Positions 11,100 through 24,300 of a stretch of DNA of 64,000 bases are shown in pieces (position 1 is the first letter of the stretch; the number at the start of each line of letters is the position of its first letter). The translations under genes were made by a program, and so were the position numbers. Source of the DNA: Neoechinorhynchus agilis (Eukaryota; Acanthocephala). A model generated the notes under the pieces. That model made no database searches and had not been told where the DNA came from. It saw only the letters and a list, made by a program, of their open reading frames with translations. The stretch covers positions 9,052,001 to 9,116,000 of the forward strand of contig CM121341.1 of NCBI GenBank assembly GCA_051530055.1, given 5' to 3'.

Positions 11100-13480
11100 A
11101 AGTTATGATACTCGAAAGGATTAAGCAGCATGGAAAAAGGAGCGTAGGTATAGGAAGGTGCGAGATAGAAAGAGAATGAAACGAATTGGGATTGTCAGTG
11201 TTGGGGCAAAAACAGTTGTGTAAATTTTAGATGCTCTTTTATGAAGAACTTCAAGACGGCGGATTTGAGATTTGGATAGGTTGCAAAGGACGGGATAACC
11301 ATAGGTGAGGAACGGTAAAATAAAGCTGAAATAAAATCTGGAGAGATCGGGTGAAAGAATTCCTAAATATCGGAGGCGTTTGAAGAGGTAGAATTTAAAG
11401 GTATTTTCATTTAAAGGGAAAGTGTAATGTGCGAGTCCCATTTCAATTTTGATTGAAATTGAAGACCCACAATTCGGAGGGAGGTGACTCGTTGGATGTC
11501 ATTTAGAAGCCCAGACGAGGATGTCGGATTTACGGAGAATGAAGGGATCATATCGAAGCATTTAGAGAAATTCGGTGGATTTTGTGATTGGTGCAGAGGT
11601 TTTGATGAAAGGTAAGACATAAAAATTACACTACAAGTTCAAAAGAGCTTCATCCAGAATTTTAAAAGGAAGGATTTTAGTTAAAAAAGAATGAGCATTT
11701 TAAAATCGGTGCCATAGGAGAAAATTCGGTATGTAGCTATAATGTTGCTGAATTAACTGGCAGCAGGATCGGATTTCAATTTAAACAGACGGTGGATCTT
11801 AAACATTCAGGTTTCCCGAATCGATGTAAAAACGAACATTTCTAAGTGAAATGAACAGCTTCTTAAATTTAATGATCGGGAAGTAGCTATAATGTTGCTG
11901 AATTCACTGGCAGCAGGATCGGATTTGAATTTAGGTTCAAAATATCCCGATATTTCGGACGCTAACGTTTTGTGGCAAAAAATGTTGAAGATATACCGAT
12001 ATTTCGGATGCTAGCGCGTGACTCGAAGGATGCCATCTAGAAGCTCAGGGGAGAATGTTGGGTTGCGGGAGAGAGGGGACCATTTCGAAGCATTTAGGGA
12101 AATTCCGGTGGATTTTGCGATTAGTGCAGAAATCTTTGATATGGATGATTTCGTTAGAGGTTAAAGAAAGGAAGAGGAGGAGTGATGAATGGGTGATGAG
12201 GGTGATATCGTCGACGTTTAAGAAGAGTTTAGAGTGAGAGGAAAGAGGTTTGAAGTCGTTAAGGAAAATATTAAAGAGAAATTGGTGATAGCACAGCATC
12301 TTGAGGTACGCCTTTGGTGAGGGATAGGCTGACAGAAGAGGTAGAACGGCACTGAATGTATTGTTTGCGATTGTGAAGATTAGATTCGAGCCAGCGGATC
12401 TGCCACGAGTTGAGACCAAAATCGGAGCGGGCCCGGAGAAGGAGCGAATGGTCCACTGAGTCGAAAGCTTTCGATAAATAAAGTTGATTGAGACGGGTGA
12501 CGTGGGCGGGAATATTGTCGAGGTTACGTAGAAGCGTGTCACAAATGCAAAATAGGGCATCGGTTGCAGAAAATTTGTGCCGGAAGCCGAGAGAAGTGAA
12601 AGGCGAGATTTAAAACATTTTTCGATGATTTTTGAAAGAGCGCTCAGAATGGAAATTGGACGGAATGATTCGATCGAAATAGGATGTCCTTTTGTTTAAT
12701 AAGGATAACTTTAGCAGTTTTCAGGTATGAGGGGTAGATGACATATAAAAAGCTACGATTTATAATATGGGTAAGAGAGTCGATGGGTTCGGAGATGAAG
12801 CAGCGAAGAGCCCAGTTTGAGATTTTCGAAGTGAGAGGACGAACTTCGAGGAAATTTCTTAAAATGTTGCAAGACTTCGTATGACGAAACTGAATATTAA
12901 AGAGTTGATAGAAGTTTCAGTTGTGGGAACGAACTATTATGTGGAGTCTGATGTAGAGCAATGATTGCGATTGGAGTCAGGGCAGAGGTTCTGATTGATG
13001 GAGTCTAGAAGCTGTTCTAGTTCAGTGGAAGATAAATTAGGGAAGGGATCCGGGTGGTGTAGACCATCGTTGAATTGTTACTTGAACGAATTTTGCAAGA
13101 AAGTTTTTGCGGGCAGCGATTATTTTGTTAGTTCGAGCTATTTGTTAACGGGGAAAATCTGGAGAGTTATTTCGATGGCCCTTAGAAGTTTGATTTTGAA
13201 GAAGTTTCAAAATGGGGTTATCCATGGTGGGTTATTGTCGAAGTTAGGGAATTTTTATGATTGAAGTTAGGGAGGGCATGGCCAAGGAAGGGTCATTTAT
13301 GTTGCCAGAGTGGGGTGTGCGAATATTAGAGTTGAACAATTTTATAAAATTGTGGATGTGATGATCCCGTTTATCCCAGATGGGTAAAAGGAAAGATTTT
13401 AAACGCTGAGGAGGGGTGGATTGAGTAATAGGGGCAGAAGAGTGGTCATAGTTCGCGGGGGAGGCACCGACTGAAATCCC
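11100..13480 (-). mobile_element. Degenerate LINE (non-LTR retrotransposon, Jockey/CR1-like RT)
   Basis: Minus-strand fragments in several frames match a LINE ORF2 in the right order. A linker-like segment (PDPFPNLSSTELEQLL) lies near 13.0 kb. RT entry blocks such as SLTHIINRSFL and YPSYLKTAKVI lie near 12.7 kb. RT block GVPQDAVLSP (usually GVPQGSVLSP) followed by FNIFLNDF lies near 12.25-12.31 kb. The catalytic box reads NVDD instead of YADD near 12.22 kb. A post-RT segment (YFSFILPFLTYGYPVLCNLS) lies near 11.3 kb. Frameshifts and stops separate the pieces, the first aspartate context of the catalytic box is altered, and no intact endonuclease is visible, so the copy is dead. A similar 3' piece near 36.7-36.9 kb shows the family is interspersed. 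Confidence 0.85.
11732..11933. repeat. Short direct duplication inside the LINE
   Basis: Two copies of a roughly 50-bp segment beginning gtagctataatgttgctgaa lie 151 bp apart (11732 and 11883), differing at a few bases. They look like a local tandem duplication that happened after the LINE inserted, or part of a second repeat inserted into it. Two further ATTTCGG-containing stretches with the same flanks follow near 11950 and 12000. Confidence 0.6.
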
Positions 13481-13680
13481 TTTACGTCTCCCTCATTTTT
13501 TAATAAATGCGAAAAAAGAATGCATATCATCCAACTTGGAAATTTTTTCACCAGTCTAGGCATCCATGATCATTGTATTGATAAATATTTCACTGTAACA
13601 CGCTGACCAAAATCGATCAAATTTTCAAAATATTAAAATGAACATATATATACTATTTCGCTATTTTTTACATATCACTT

Positions 13681-16085
13681 CTATATTTCTGGAATCAGCA
13701 GTTCACCATTCCTGACTTGCAAATACAAATTCGAGTTCTCATCAAAAATGTCTCCTTTGACTATGTTAAATCCGAGAAGAAGTTTATGAAGAATTTTTAA
13801 AGCACGGTCGCCGTCTTCCTTTAGCCAACTAGTGAACGCTTCATCTAATCCGTGAGTGGAAATCGCATCATCCGTCGGAAGATCTGCAAGAAGACCAAGC
13901 TGCCTGGCAAGATTAAAGAACGTTTCTGGGTCAAAAATCGGCATGAAATAAAGTTCCAGAAATTCTTTGCTGTATTCACATTGTTGCCAATCAATTTCTG
14001 CCACAGACAACATAAAGTCATGGCCGGTGTGTCGAGACAGAATGTAGAGTGTAATGAAACGCATATCTAAAATACAAATTTGAAATATTGTAAATATTTA
14101 TGGCACAAATAAAGGAGATAATAAAAGTTGGAGTTTCACACTTTAAACTATTTATGTTTGTTCATTTATGCGAAGAAATAGTGTAAAAATTGCTCAAAGG
14201 TTTACTTCCACATACAACTCAAACAAGGAAACATATTCTGAAATGGAAACGATCTATGCTAAGTAGATAACGTCGGGCAATTCAATGGATTGTTCCGTAC
14301 AAGGTCTGTCACAGTCAAAATCATGGTTTTCATCCCGATCAATATATTCATTTAGAAGAATACTATCAAGGCTCTGTCTTATTTTATCCACTTCGCTATC
14401 TCTCAATCGATAGTGAACCTTGTCCACGGGATCATCGGATATATATTCTCGTTTTGCCAAGCAGCAATCGTCCTAAAATGATGGGTAAATTCGGGAAAGA
14501 TTGAACTAAGTGTGGATTTATGAGAATGTTTGTTTTTAAAGATCGTATCGAATGTCATACGTATAATCTCAAGCATAGAAATAGCAGTTCGAAGGCGAGG
14601 ACGACCTAAAAACCGTTCGAAAGATTGGATGTGAAGGGAAAAGCTTAAAGAAAGTGTGTGTTTGATGGAATGTGATACGTAGCATTGACTGACTAAAATA
14701 GTAATATTAAGGATTGCATTCTGGTGGTGGTTGGATATAAAGGGCGCTAATCGAGAAAAACAGTTGATAGAGATTGCGTTAAAGAGATGAATCATTTTAT
14801 CAATTGTTAAACGTCTTAAACGCAATTCCTCTCGGGTGTTGACAAGCGACCTCCTGTCATCGATTAAAAGAACTATAAAACATTTAATATCCAGTACGTC
14901 CATAGGGCAACTTTCACGGTTATATATTTGAAGGGTTCTTGTCAGCCTTCATAAGATGTTGTGAAGGAATGCGGGAGAGAAGACTAAACGAATTAAGATA
15001 CGGAGGATTGAACTAACTGATTTACATTGTGTATTGTTTGTATACATCCTAATAAAATAAACAAAAGAAGGGTTCTTGTGTGCATCATGATTTACTGGCG
15101 ATTTGTGTGAGATTTACGTTCGCAGCGCATAAATTTAAAGTGAGTTGTGAGCAGCAACTAGTAACTCACGTCGAAGAGCGCTTTAGCGACTCTAGCCAAA
15201 TTGACAACTTCGGTAGATCCCGTTGGACAACATTCACAACGAAGATGAGGCATTCCTAGAAGATAGAGCGCTTTGTAGGTATCCAATCTGATAACTCCTT
15301 TAGTTCGAATCTTATAATACGTTTGAAATGCTTTTAACACATTTACATAAAACCTTGCCCAATATGGAAATGGTCGTTTCAATCGAGATAATTCATTCCT
15401 GAGGTAATCAGCGAGATCATTGCTATTTTTAGTGAAAACAATAACATTGGTCATTGTCTTGAGTCCTCCTTTATTTCTGAGCCATGTCCAGAATGCATCA
15501 AATACTATCGAGAATTTGGGGGCAGTTTCGACCTGGGTCTTGCAAGTTTGGAATAAGTTTTTTTAAATTCAAGTTCAACTAAAATACCTGGCTAATTTTT
15601 GTGATCGCTTTGGTTAGATTTGAAATTTTGCGTTCAATAGAGGGGCATGCATATGAGCCGAAACTGGATACCTGAGAAAAAACGAGGTTAATTCTTTATT
15701 CATGTGAATAAGCTTACGTATTCGAAATTCGAGGACCTGAGCATAAGTGCATCGAATCGAATGATTTCTTGTTTTTCAATACTTCCTTCGACGATATAAT
15801 CTGACAAATTAAGGATGCTCGTAATGCTCCAAATTTTACGCCGCGGCTCCATATCAATCATGTCATCGAGTGATTTGAATGCAGGCGATGCAAAGTATTT
15901 GCCAATATTGCCCCGTTCGGGTATGTTGCATTGGACGTTAACAAATACATAGAAATCTATTTTGTTCGCAACATTTGGATATTCATTCTGACTGAATTGA
16001 TAAGCGGGATTTGGTAGTCGTTGTCGGTTGTGGATTTTCGTTAAAAATTGTTTAAGTCGTTTTCGAATGATCGCCTCTTCACCTC
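13681..16085 (-). CDS. Unrecognised multi-exon protein-coding gene
   Basis: Several exons on the minus strand have coding-like composition and good splice sites. Exon ~16085-15718 (about 120 residues, ending FDALMLRSSNFEY) has donor GTAAGC. Exon 15671-15588 (28 codons, SFGSYACPSIERK) has acceptor CTCAG. Exon 15532-15170 (121 codons, FWTWLRNKGGLKTMTNVIVF) has acceptor CCCAG and donor GTGAGT. These three join in phase 0. Downstream, an exon beginning at 14472 after ATTTTAG (DDCCLAKREYISDDP) stops at 14254, and a last piece 14061-13681 after TTTTAG (FITLYILSRHTGHDF) ends LLIPEI. A weak donor CTT|GTACGG near 14304 would join those two in phase. An open stretch at about 14860-14500 is a less certain exon. 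No motif identifies the family; HEAT-type or other helical scaffolds are possible. The true 5' end is not located. Confidence 0.5.
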
Positions 16086-16329
16086 TTACAATTTTAAATG
16101 AGAACGTATAAAATCCGTATAACGAAAATCATTTCTCTTACCTCGTATTTAGTTTACAGTATTTAAGCAATTGATGTATTTTCTCTAATGAATGCAGTCT
16201 CTAGGACGTATAAGAAACCGAAATGATATATTTTTTAAAGAAATGTGGCTAAAACCGAAACTCTTGGTTGAATAATAACTTTTAGTCTATGTTTAAAAAC
16301 GCTTTTAGGTCTTGTTGTACGGCATCAAT

Positions 16330-17525
16330 TCGTAAAGATCCTATAAAGTGTTGCTGACAACCTTTTCTGGATTTTCATCGTCAGAGAAAATCCTTCGGGC
16401 TAATAAAAGTACTCGAAAACAATGACTGAGGATGTGAGGTTACTTCGTTCGAAATATTTCCTCAATAAATCAAATATGTAATGAATGGTTGATTATTTTC
16501 ACCAAAAAAAGTATACTTTCTGGGTTTTAATCGTCAGAGAAAATCCTTAGGGTTAAAGTATACTTTTAGTGTACTCGAATTTCTATTCGAAAACAATGAC
16601 TGAGGATGTGAGGTTCCTTCGTTCGAAATATTTCCTCAATAAATCAAATATGTGATGAATGGTTGATTATTTTCACCAAAAAGTATACTTTCTGGAATTT
16701 AATCGTCAGAGAAAATCCTTAGGGTTAAAGTATACTTTTTGGTGAAAATAATCAAATATCTGATGAATGGTTGATTTTTTTCACCAAAAAAGTATACTTT
16801 CTGGATTTTAATCGTCAGAGAAAATCCTTAGGGTTAAAGTATACTTTTAGTGTACTCGAATTTCCATTCGAAAACAATGACTGAGGATGTGAGGTTACTT
16901 CGTTCGAAATATTTCCCCAATAAATCAAATATGTGATGAATGGTTGATTTTTTTCACCAAAAAAGTATACTTTCTTGATTTTCATCGTCAGAGAAAATCC
17001 TCAGGGTTAAAGTACACTATTTGGTGAAAATAATCAAAAAATGTGATGAATGGTTGATTATTTTCATCAAAAATTATACTTTCTGGAATTTAATCGTCAG
17101 AGAAAATCCTTAGGGTTAATAAAAATATACTTTTTTGGTGAAAATAATCAAATATGTGATGAATGGTTGATTATTTTCACCAAAAGTATACTTTCTGGAA
17201 TTTAATCGTCAGAGAAAATCCTTAGGGTTAAAGTATACTTTTGGTGTACTCGAATTTCTATTCGAAAACAATGACTGAGGATGTGAGGTTACTTCGTTCG
17301 AAATATTTCTCCAATAAATCAAATATGTGATGAATGGTTGATTATTTTCACCAAAAGTATACTTTCTGGAATTTAATCGTCAGAGAAAATCCTTAGGGTT
17401 AAAGTATACTTTTGGTGTATTCGAATTTCTATTCGAAAACAATGACTGAGGAAGTGAGGTTACTTCGTTCGAAATATTTCTCCAATAAATCAAATACACC
17501 AAAAAAAGGCATACTTTCTGGATTT
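16330..17525. repeat. Tandem repeat, alternating ~173- and ~110-bp units with internal hairpins
   Basis: The motif cgtcagagaaaatcct recurs eight times, near 16379, 16530, 16704, 16813, 16986, 17095, 17208 and 17379. Spacing is 151, 174, 109, 173, 109, 113 and 171 bp. Long units carry an extra ~62-bp block (cattcgaaaacaatgactga and following) that short units lack. Each unit has arms aagtatacttttggtgaaaa and the reverse complement, able to fold into a hairpin around the gatgaatggt loop. Confidence 0.85.
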
Positions 17526-17604
17526 TATTTGAAAAACCTCGATAATTTGCAAAAATTGGGACATTATTAATACAAACAATGATAATGTTAGAATCTGTAA
17601 TCAT

Positions 17605-18018
17605 TCAAATCGATAAATTAAACGGGATTAATAAGATCCTAGCGACGCATTCATGTAAGGGATAATCATTAATAATGGAATGAACAAGTGAAAGAGGAGC
17701 AATCTCAGGATCCCATCGGTGATTTAAAAAGTCTCCATCTTCCAAAAAGGTGATTGCATTCTCCTTGGTTCTTGAAAAAGCTTCCACCTAAATCTTTGTA
17801 TTGTTAAACCTTAAAGGGAACGATCATACCAATACGTCAACCGGTTCGATTTCACCCAATTTACTGAGTTCCGGATACGTCAAATGAGCCGGAACCACTT
17901 GATTTACCCTCTCAGGTAAATTAACAAACTTTTTTAACGATCGGAAAATAACTTTGAATCGGTCGACGTACTCGTCGAGGCTCCGATCATTTGTGAAAGA
18001 TGAACTACGCGATGACAT
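17605..18018 (-). CDS. Hypothetical small protein, 123 aa, two exons
   Basis: Exon 1 (18018-17830, 63 codons from ATG) and exon 2 (17787-17605, 60 codons plus stop) join in phase 0 across a 42-nt intron with donor TTG|GTATGA and acceptor ATTTAG|GTGG. The protein is soluble and largely helical: a serine-rich start (SSRSSSFTNDRSLDEYVDRF), a central EPVDVLVEAF, and a C-terminus with HSIINDYPLHECVARILLIP. The size and an N-terminal helix starting LDEYVDRF loosely resemble small Mediator-type subunits, but I cannot support a family. It lies between two tandem arrays. Confidence 0.5.
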
Positions 18019-18339
18019 TGGGAAAAATGGCGAACAACGTCGATGAATACACGTAATGCGATTTCAGTTGCGATCAAGTTCTTTCTGGTCAACTTTCGGT
18101 CTTATGATGGACAATCGTTTTTGGTTCAAACAACCAATGAAATAAATCAAATAGCCGTCATTGATTATGAACACATGAAATCGCCTATCCCGACTTTACA
18201 CCTAATCTCCGGTTTCATACCAATTGTCTTTGAAACATTCTATAAACCTATGGCGTCGAAAATCCAATCTGAATTCTTCCGAAAATTAAGAAAAGTATCC
18301 AAGTACTCTCATCTTCAGTTTCTTACCAAGTTCGGATGA

Positions 18340-21300
18340 AGACGACGAAACCCGCAACTGATGACGCGAAACGTTGTGAATACTAAAACTCGAATATTTA
18401 ATAACTTACAAGCAATCGCCGAAGAAGATCCGAGATAGTGGATCGAAATATCCAATAAAATCTTAATTTCATTCTCTCCTATCGACAGATAACGAAAATA
18501 ACCGCTACCGTCGATTACGCCATGAATACAATGTACACTTTCAATAGAGTCGACGAAGCTACGAGCTGGGATGAAGACGACGAAACCCGCAAATGATGAC
18601 GCGAAACGTTTTGAATACTACAACGAACATAACCGCAACCGTCGATTACGCCACGAATACGATGCACACTTTTAGTAGAGTCGAAGACGCTACGAGCTGG
18701 GAAGAAGACGAGGAAACCCGCAACTGATAACAAGAAACGTTTTGAATACCACAACGAACATAGCCGCAACCATCGATTACGCCACGAATACGATGCACAC
18801 TTTCAATAGAGTCGACGACGACGAAACCCGCAACTGATGACGCGAAACGTTTTGAATACTACAACGAACATAACCGCAACCATCGATTGCGCCACGAATA
18901 CGATGTACACTTTCAATAGAGTCGACGACGCTACGAGCTGGGAAGAAGACGACGAAACCCGCAACTGATGACGCGAAACGTTTTGAATACTACAACGAAC
19001 ATAACCGCAACCATCGATTGCGCCACGAATACGATGTACACTTTCAATAGAGTCGACGACGCTACGAGCTGGGAAGAAGACGAGGAAACCCGCAACTGAT
19101 AACAAGAAACGTTTTGAATACCACAACGAACATAACCGCTACCGTCGATTACGCCACGAATACGATGCACACTTTTAGTAGAGTCGACGACGCTACGAGC
19201 TGGGAAGAAGACGACGAAACCCGCAATTGATGACGCGAATCGTTTTGAATACTACAACGAACATAACCGCAACCATCGATTGCGCCACGAATACGATGTA
19301 CACTTTCAATAGAGTCGACGACGCTACGAGCTGGGAAGAAGACGACGAAACCCGCAACTGATAACAAGAAACGTTTTGAATACCACAACGAACATAACCG
19401 CAACCATCGATTACGCCACGAATACGATGCACACTTTTAGTAGAGTCGACGACGCTCGAGCTGGAAGACGAAAACCGCAACTGATACGAAACGTTTTGAA
19501 TACTACGAACATAACCGCAACCATCGATTACGCCACGAATACGATGTACACTTTCAATAGAGTCGACGACGCTACGAGCTGGGAAGAAGACGACGAAACC
19601 CGCAACTGATAACAAGAAACGTTTTGAATACCACAACGAACATAACCGCAACCATCGATTACGCCACGAATACGATGTACACTTTCAATAGAGTCGACGA
19701 CGCTACGAGCTGGGAAGAAGACACGAAACCCGCAACTGATGACGCGAAACGTTTTGAATACTACAACGAACATAACCGCAACCGTCGATTACGCCACGAA
19801 TACGATGTACACTTTCAATAGAGTCGCGACGCTACGAGCTGGGAAGAAGACGACGAAACCCGCGACTGATGACGCGAAACGTTTTGAATACTACAACGAA
19901 CATAACCGCAACCGTCGATTGCGCCACGAATACGATGCACACTTTCAATAGAGTCGACGACGCTACGAGCTAGGATAAAGACAACGAAACCCGCAACTGA
20001 TGACGCGAAACGTTTTGAATACTACAACGAACATAACCGCAACCATCGATTGCGCCACGAATACGATGTACACTTTCAATAGAGTCGGCGACGCTACGAG
20101 CTGGGAAGAAGACGACGAAACCCGCAATTGATGACGCGGAACGTTTTGAATATTACAACGAATATAACCGCAACCGTCGATTACGCCATGAATACGATGC
20201 ACACTTTCAATAGAGTCGACGACGCTACGAGCTGGTATGAAGACGACGAAACCCACGACTGATGACGCGAATCGTTTTGAATACTACAACGAACATAACC
20301 GCAACCATCGATTGCGCCACGAATACGATGTACACTTTCAATAGAGTCGACGACGCTACGAGCTGGGAAGAAGACGACGAAACCCGCAACTGATAACAAG
20401 AAACGTTTTGAATACCACAACGAACATAGCCGCAACCATCCATTACGCCACGAATACGATGTACACTTTCAATAGAGTCAACGACGACGAAACCCGCGAC
20501 TGATGACGCGAAACGTTTTGAATACTACAACGAACATAACCGCAACCGTCGATTACGCCACGAATACGATGCACACTTTCCATAGAGTCAACGACGACGA
20601 AACCCGCGACTGATGACGCGAAACGTTTTGAATGCTACAAAGAACATAACCGCAACCGTCGATTACGCCACGAATACGATGCACACTTTCAATAGAGTCG
20701 ACGACGCTACGAGCTAGGATAAAGACAACGAAACCCGCAACTGATGACGCGAAACGTTTTGAATACTACAACGAACATAACCGCAACCATCGATTGCGCC
20801 ACGAATACGATGTACACTTTCAATGGAGTCGGCGACGCTACGAGCTGGGAAGAAGACGACGAAACCCGCAACTGATAACAAGAAACGTTTTGAATACCAC
20901 AACGAACATAACCGCAACCGTCGATTACGCCACGAATACGATGTACACTTTCAATAGAGTCGACGACGCTACGAGCTGGGATGAAGACGACGAAACCCGC
21001 AACTGATGACGCGAAACGTTTTGAATACTACAACGAACATAACCGCAACCGTCGATTACGCCACGAATACGATGCACACTTTCAATAGAGTCGACGACGC
21101 TACGAGCTGGGATGAAGACGACGAAACCCACGACTGATGACGCGAATCGTTTTGAATACTACAACGAACATAACCGCAACCATCGATTGCGCCACGAATA
21201 CGATGCACACTTTCTATAGAGTCGACGACGCTACGAGCTGGGATGAAGACGACGAAACCCGCAACTGATGACGCGAAACGTTTTGAATACTACAACGAAC

Positions 21301-24300
21301 ATAACCGCAACCGTCGATTACGCCACGAATACGATGTACACTTTCAATAGAGTCGACGAAGCTACGAGCTGGGATGAAGACGACGAAACCCGCAATTGAT
21401 GACGCGGAACGTTTTGAATATTACAACGAATATAACCGCAACCGTCGATTACGCCATGAATACGATGCACACTTTCAATAGAGTCGACGACGCTACGAGC
21501 TGGGATGAAGACGACGAAACCCACGACTGATGACGCGAATCGTTTTGAATACTACAACGAACATAACCGCAACCATCGATTGCGCCACGAATACGATGTA
21601 CACTTTCAATAGAGTCGACGACGCTACGAGCTGGGAAGAAGACGACGAAACCCGCAACTGATAACAAGAAACGTTTTGAATACCACAACGAACATAGCCG
21701 CAACCATCGATTACGCCACGAATACGATGTACACTTTCAATAGAGTCGGCGACGCTACGAGCTGGGATGAAGACGACGAAACCCGCGACTGATGACGCGA
21801 AACGTTTTGAATACTACAACGAACATAACCGCAACCGTCGATTACGCCACGAATACGATGTACACTTTTAATAGAGTCGACGACGCCTCGAGCTGGAATG
21901 AAGACGACGAAACCCGCAACTGATGACGCGAAGCGTTTTGAGTATTACAACGAACATTATCGCAAGCGTCAATTACGCCATGAATACGATGTACACTCTT
22001 AGTAGAGTCGACGACGCTACGAGCTGAAATGAAGACGGCGAAACCCGCGACTGATGACGCGAAACGTTTTGAATACCACAACGAACATAACCGCAACCGT
22101 CCATTACGCCACGAATACGATGTACACTTTTAGTAGAGTCGACGACGATTAAACCCCGACTGATGACGCGAAACGTTTTGAATACCACAACGAACATAAC
22201 CGCAACCATCGATTGCGCTACGAATACGATGCACACTCTTAGTAGAGTCGACGACGATTAAACCCGCGACTGATGACGCGAAATGTTGTTAATACTACAA
22301 CGAACATAACCGCAACCGTCGAGTACGCCATGAATACGATGTACACTTTTAATAGTCGACGACACTACGAGCTGGGATGAAGACGACGAAACCCGCAACT
22401 GATGACGCGAAACGTTGTTAATATTACAACGAACATAACCGCAACGATCGATTGCGGCACGAATACGATGTACACTTTCAACAGAGTCGACGACGGCGAA
22501 ACCCGCGACTGATGACGCGAAACGTTTTGAATACCACAAAGAACATAACCGCAACCGTCGATTACGCCACGAATGCGATGCACACTTTCAATGGTGGTTT
22601 TGTGTTGGTGTGTTTTTGACGGTTTGGTAGACGCGAAACCCGCGACTGATGACGCGAAACGTTTTGAATACACAAGAACATAACCGCAACCGTCGATTAC
22701 GCCACGAATCGATGCACACTTTCAATAGAGTCGACGACGCTACGAGCTGGGATGAAGACGACGAAGCTCGCAACTGATGACGCGAAACGTTTTGAATACC
22801 ACAACGAACATAACCGCAACCGTCGATTACGCCACGAATACGATGTACACTTTTAATAGAGTCGACGACGCTACGAGCTTGAATGAAGACGACGAAACCC
22901 GCAACTGATGGCGCGAAGCGTTTTGAATACTACAACGAGCATAACCGCAACCGTCGATTACGCCATGAATACGATGTACACTTTTAACAGAGTCGACGAC
23001 GCTACGAGCTAGGATAAAGACAACGACACCCGCAACTGATGACGCGAAACGTTTTGAATACTACAACGAACATAACCGCAACCATCGATTGCACCACGAA
23101 TACGATGCACACTTTCAATAGTGTCGACGACGCTACAAGCTGGGAAGAAGACGACGAAACACGCAACTGATAACAAGAAACGTTTTGAATACTACAACGA
23201 ACATAACCGCAACGGTCGATTACGCCAAGAATACGATGTACACTTTCAATAGAGTCGGCGACGCTACGAGCCGGGATGAAGACGACGAAACCCACGACTG
23301 ATGACGCGAAACGTTTTGAATACTACAACAAACATAACCGCAACCATCGATTGCGCCACGAATACGATGTACACTTTCAATAGAGTCGGCGACGCTACGA
23401 GCTGGGAAGAAGACGACGAAACCCGCAACTGATAACAAGAAACGTTTTGAATACTACAACGAACATAACCGCAACCGTCGATTACGCCACGAATACGATG
23501 TACACTTTCAATAGAGTCGGCGACGCTACGAGCTGGGATGAAGACGACGAAACCCGCGACTGATGACGCGAAACGTTTTGAATACTACAACGAACATAAC
23601 CGCAACCGTCGATTACGCCACGAATACGATGTACACTTTTAGTAGAGTCGACGACGATAGTTGGACGACGGTGTGGTTTTGGTTGTACGAGCTGGGATGA
23701 AGACGACGAAACCCGCAACTGATGACGCGAAACGTTTTTAAACACTGCAATCGTGCGCGAATACGATGACACTTTAAAGAGTCGACGACGGCGAAACCCG
23801 CGACTGATGACGCGAAACGTTTTGAATACCACAAAGAACATAACCGCAACCGTCGATTACGCCACGAATGCGATGCACACTTTCAATAGAGTCGACGACG
23901 CTACGAGCTGGGATGAAGACGACGAAGCTCGCAACTGATGACGCGAAACGTTTTGAATACCACAACGAACATAACCGCAACCGTCGATTACGCCACGAAT
24001 ACGATGTACACTTTTAATAGAGTCGACGACGCTACGAGCTGAATGAAGACGACGAAACCCGCAACTGATGGCGCGAAGCGTTTTGAATACTACAACGAGC
24101 ATAACCGCAACCGTCGATTACGCCATGAATACGATGTACACTTTTAACAGAGTCGACGACGCTACGAGCTGGGATGAAGACGACGAAACCCGCAACTGAT
24201 GACGCGAAACGTTTTGAATACTACAACGAACATAACCGCAACCATCGATTGCGCCACGAATACGATGCACACTTTCAATAGTGTCGACGACGCTAAGCTG

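Noticed and set aside
18043-18339. 98-codon plus-strand frame beside the 131-bp array
   Set aside because: It starts 24 bp from the divergent small gene, has no recognisable domain and ends where the satellite begins; too weak to call.
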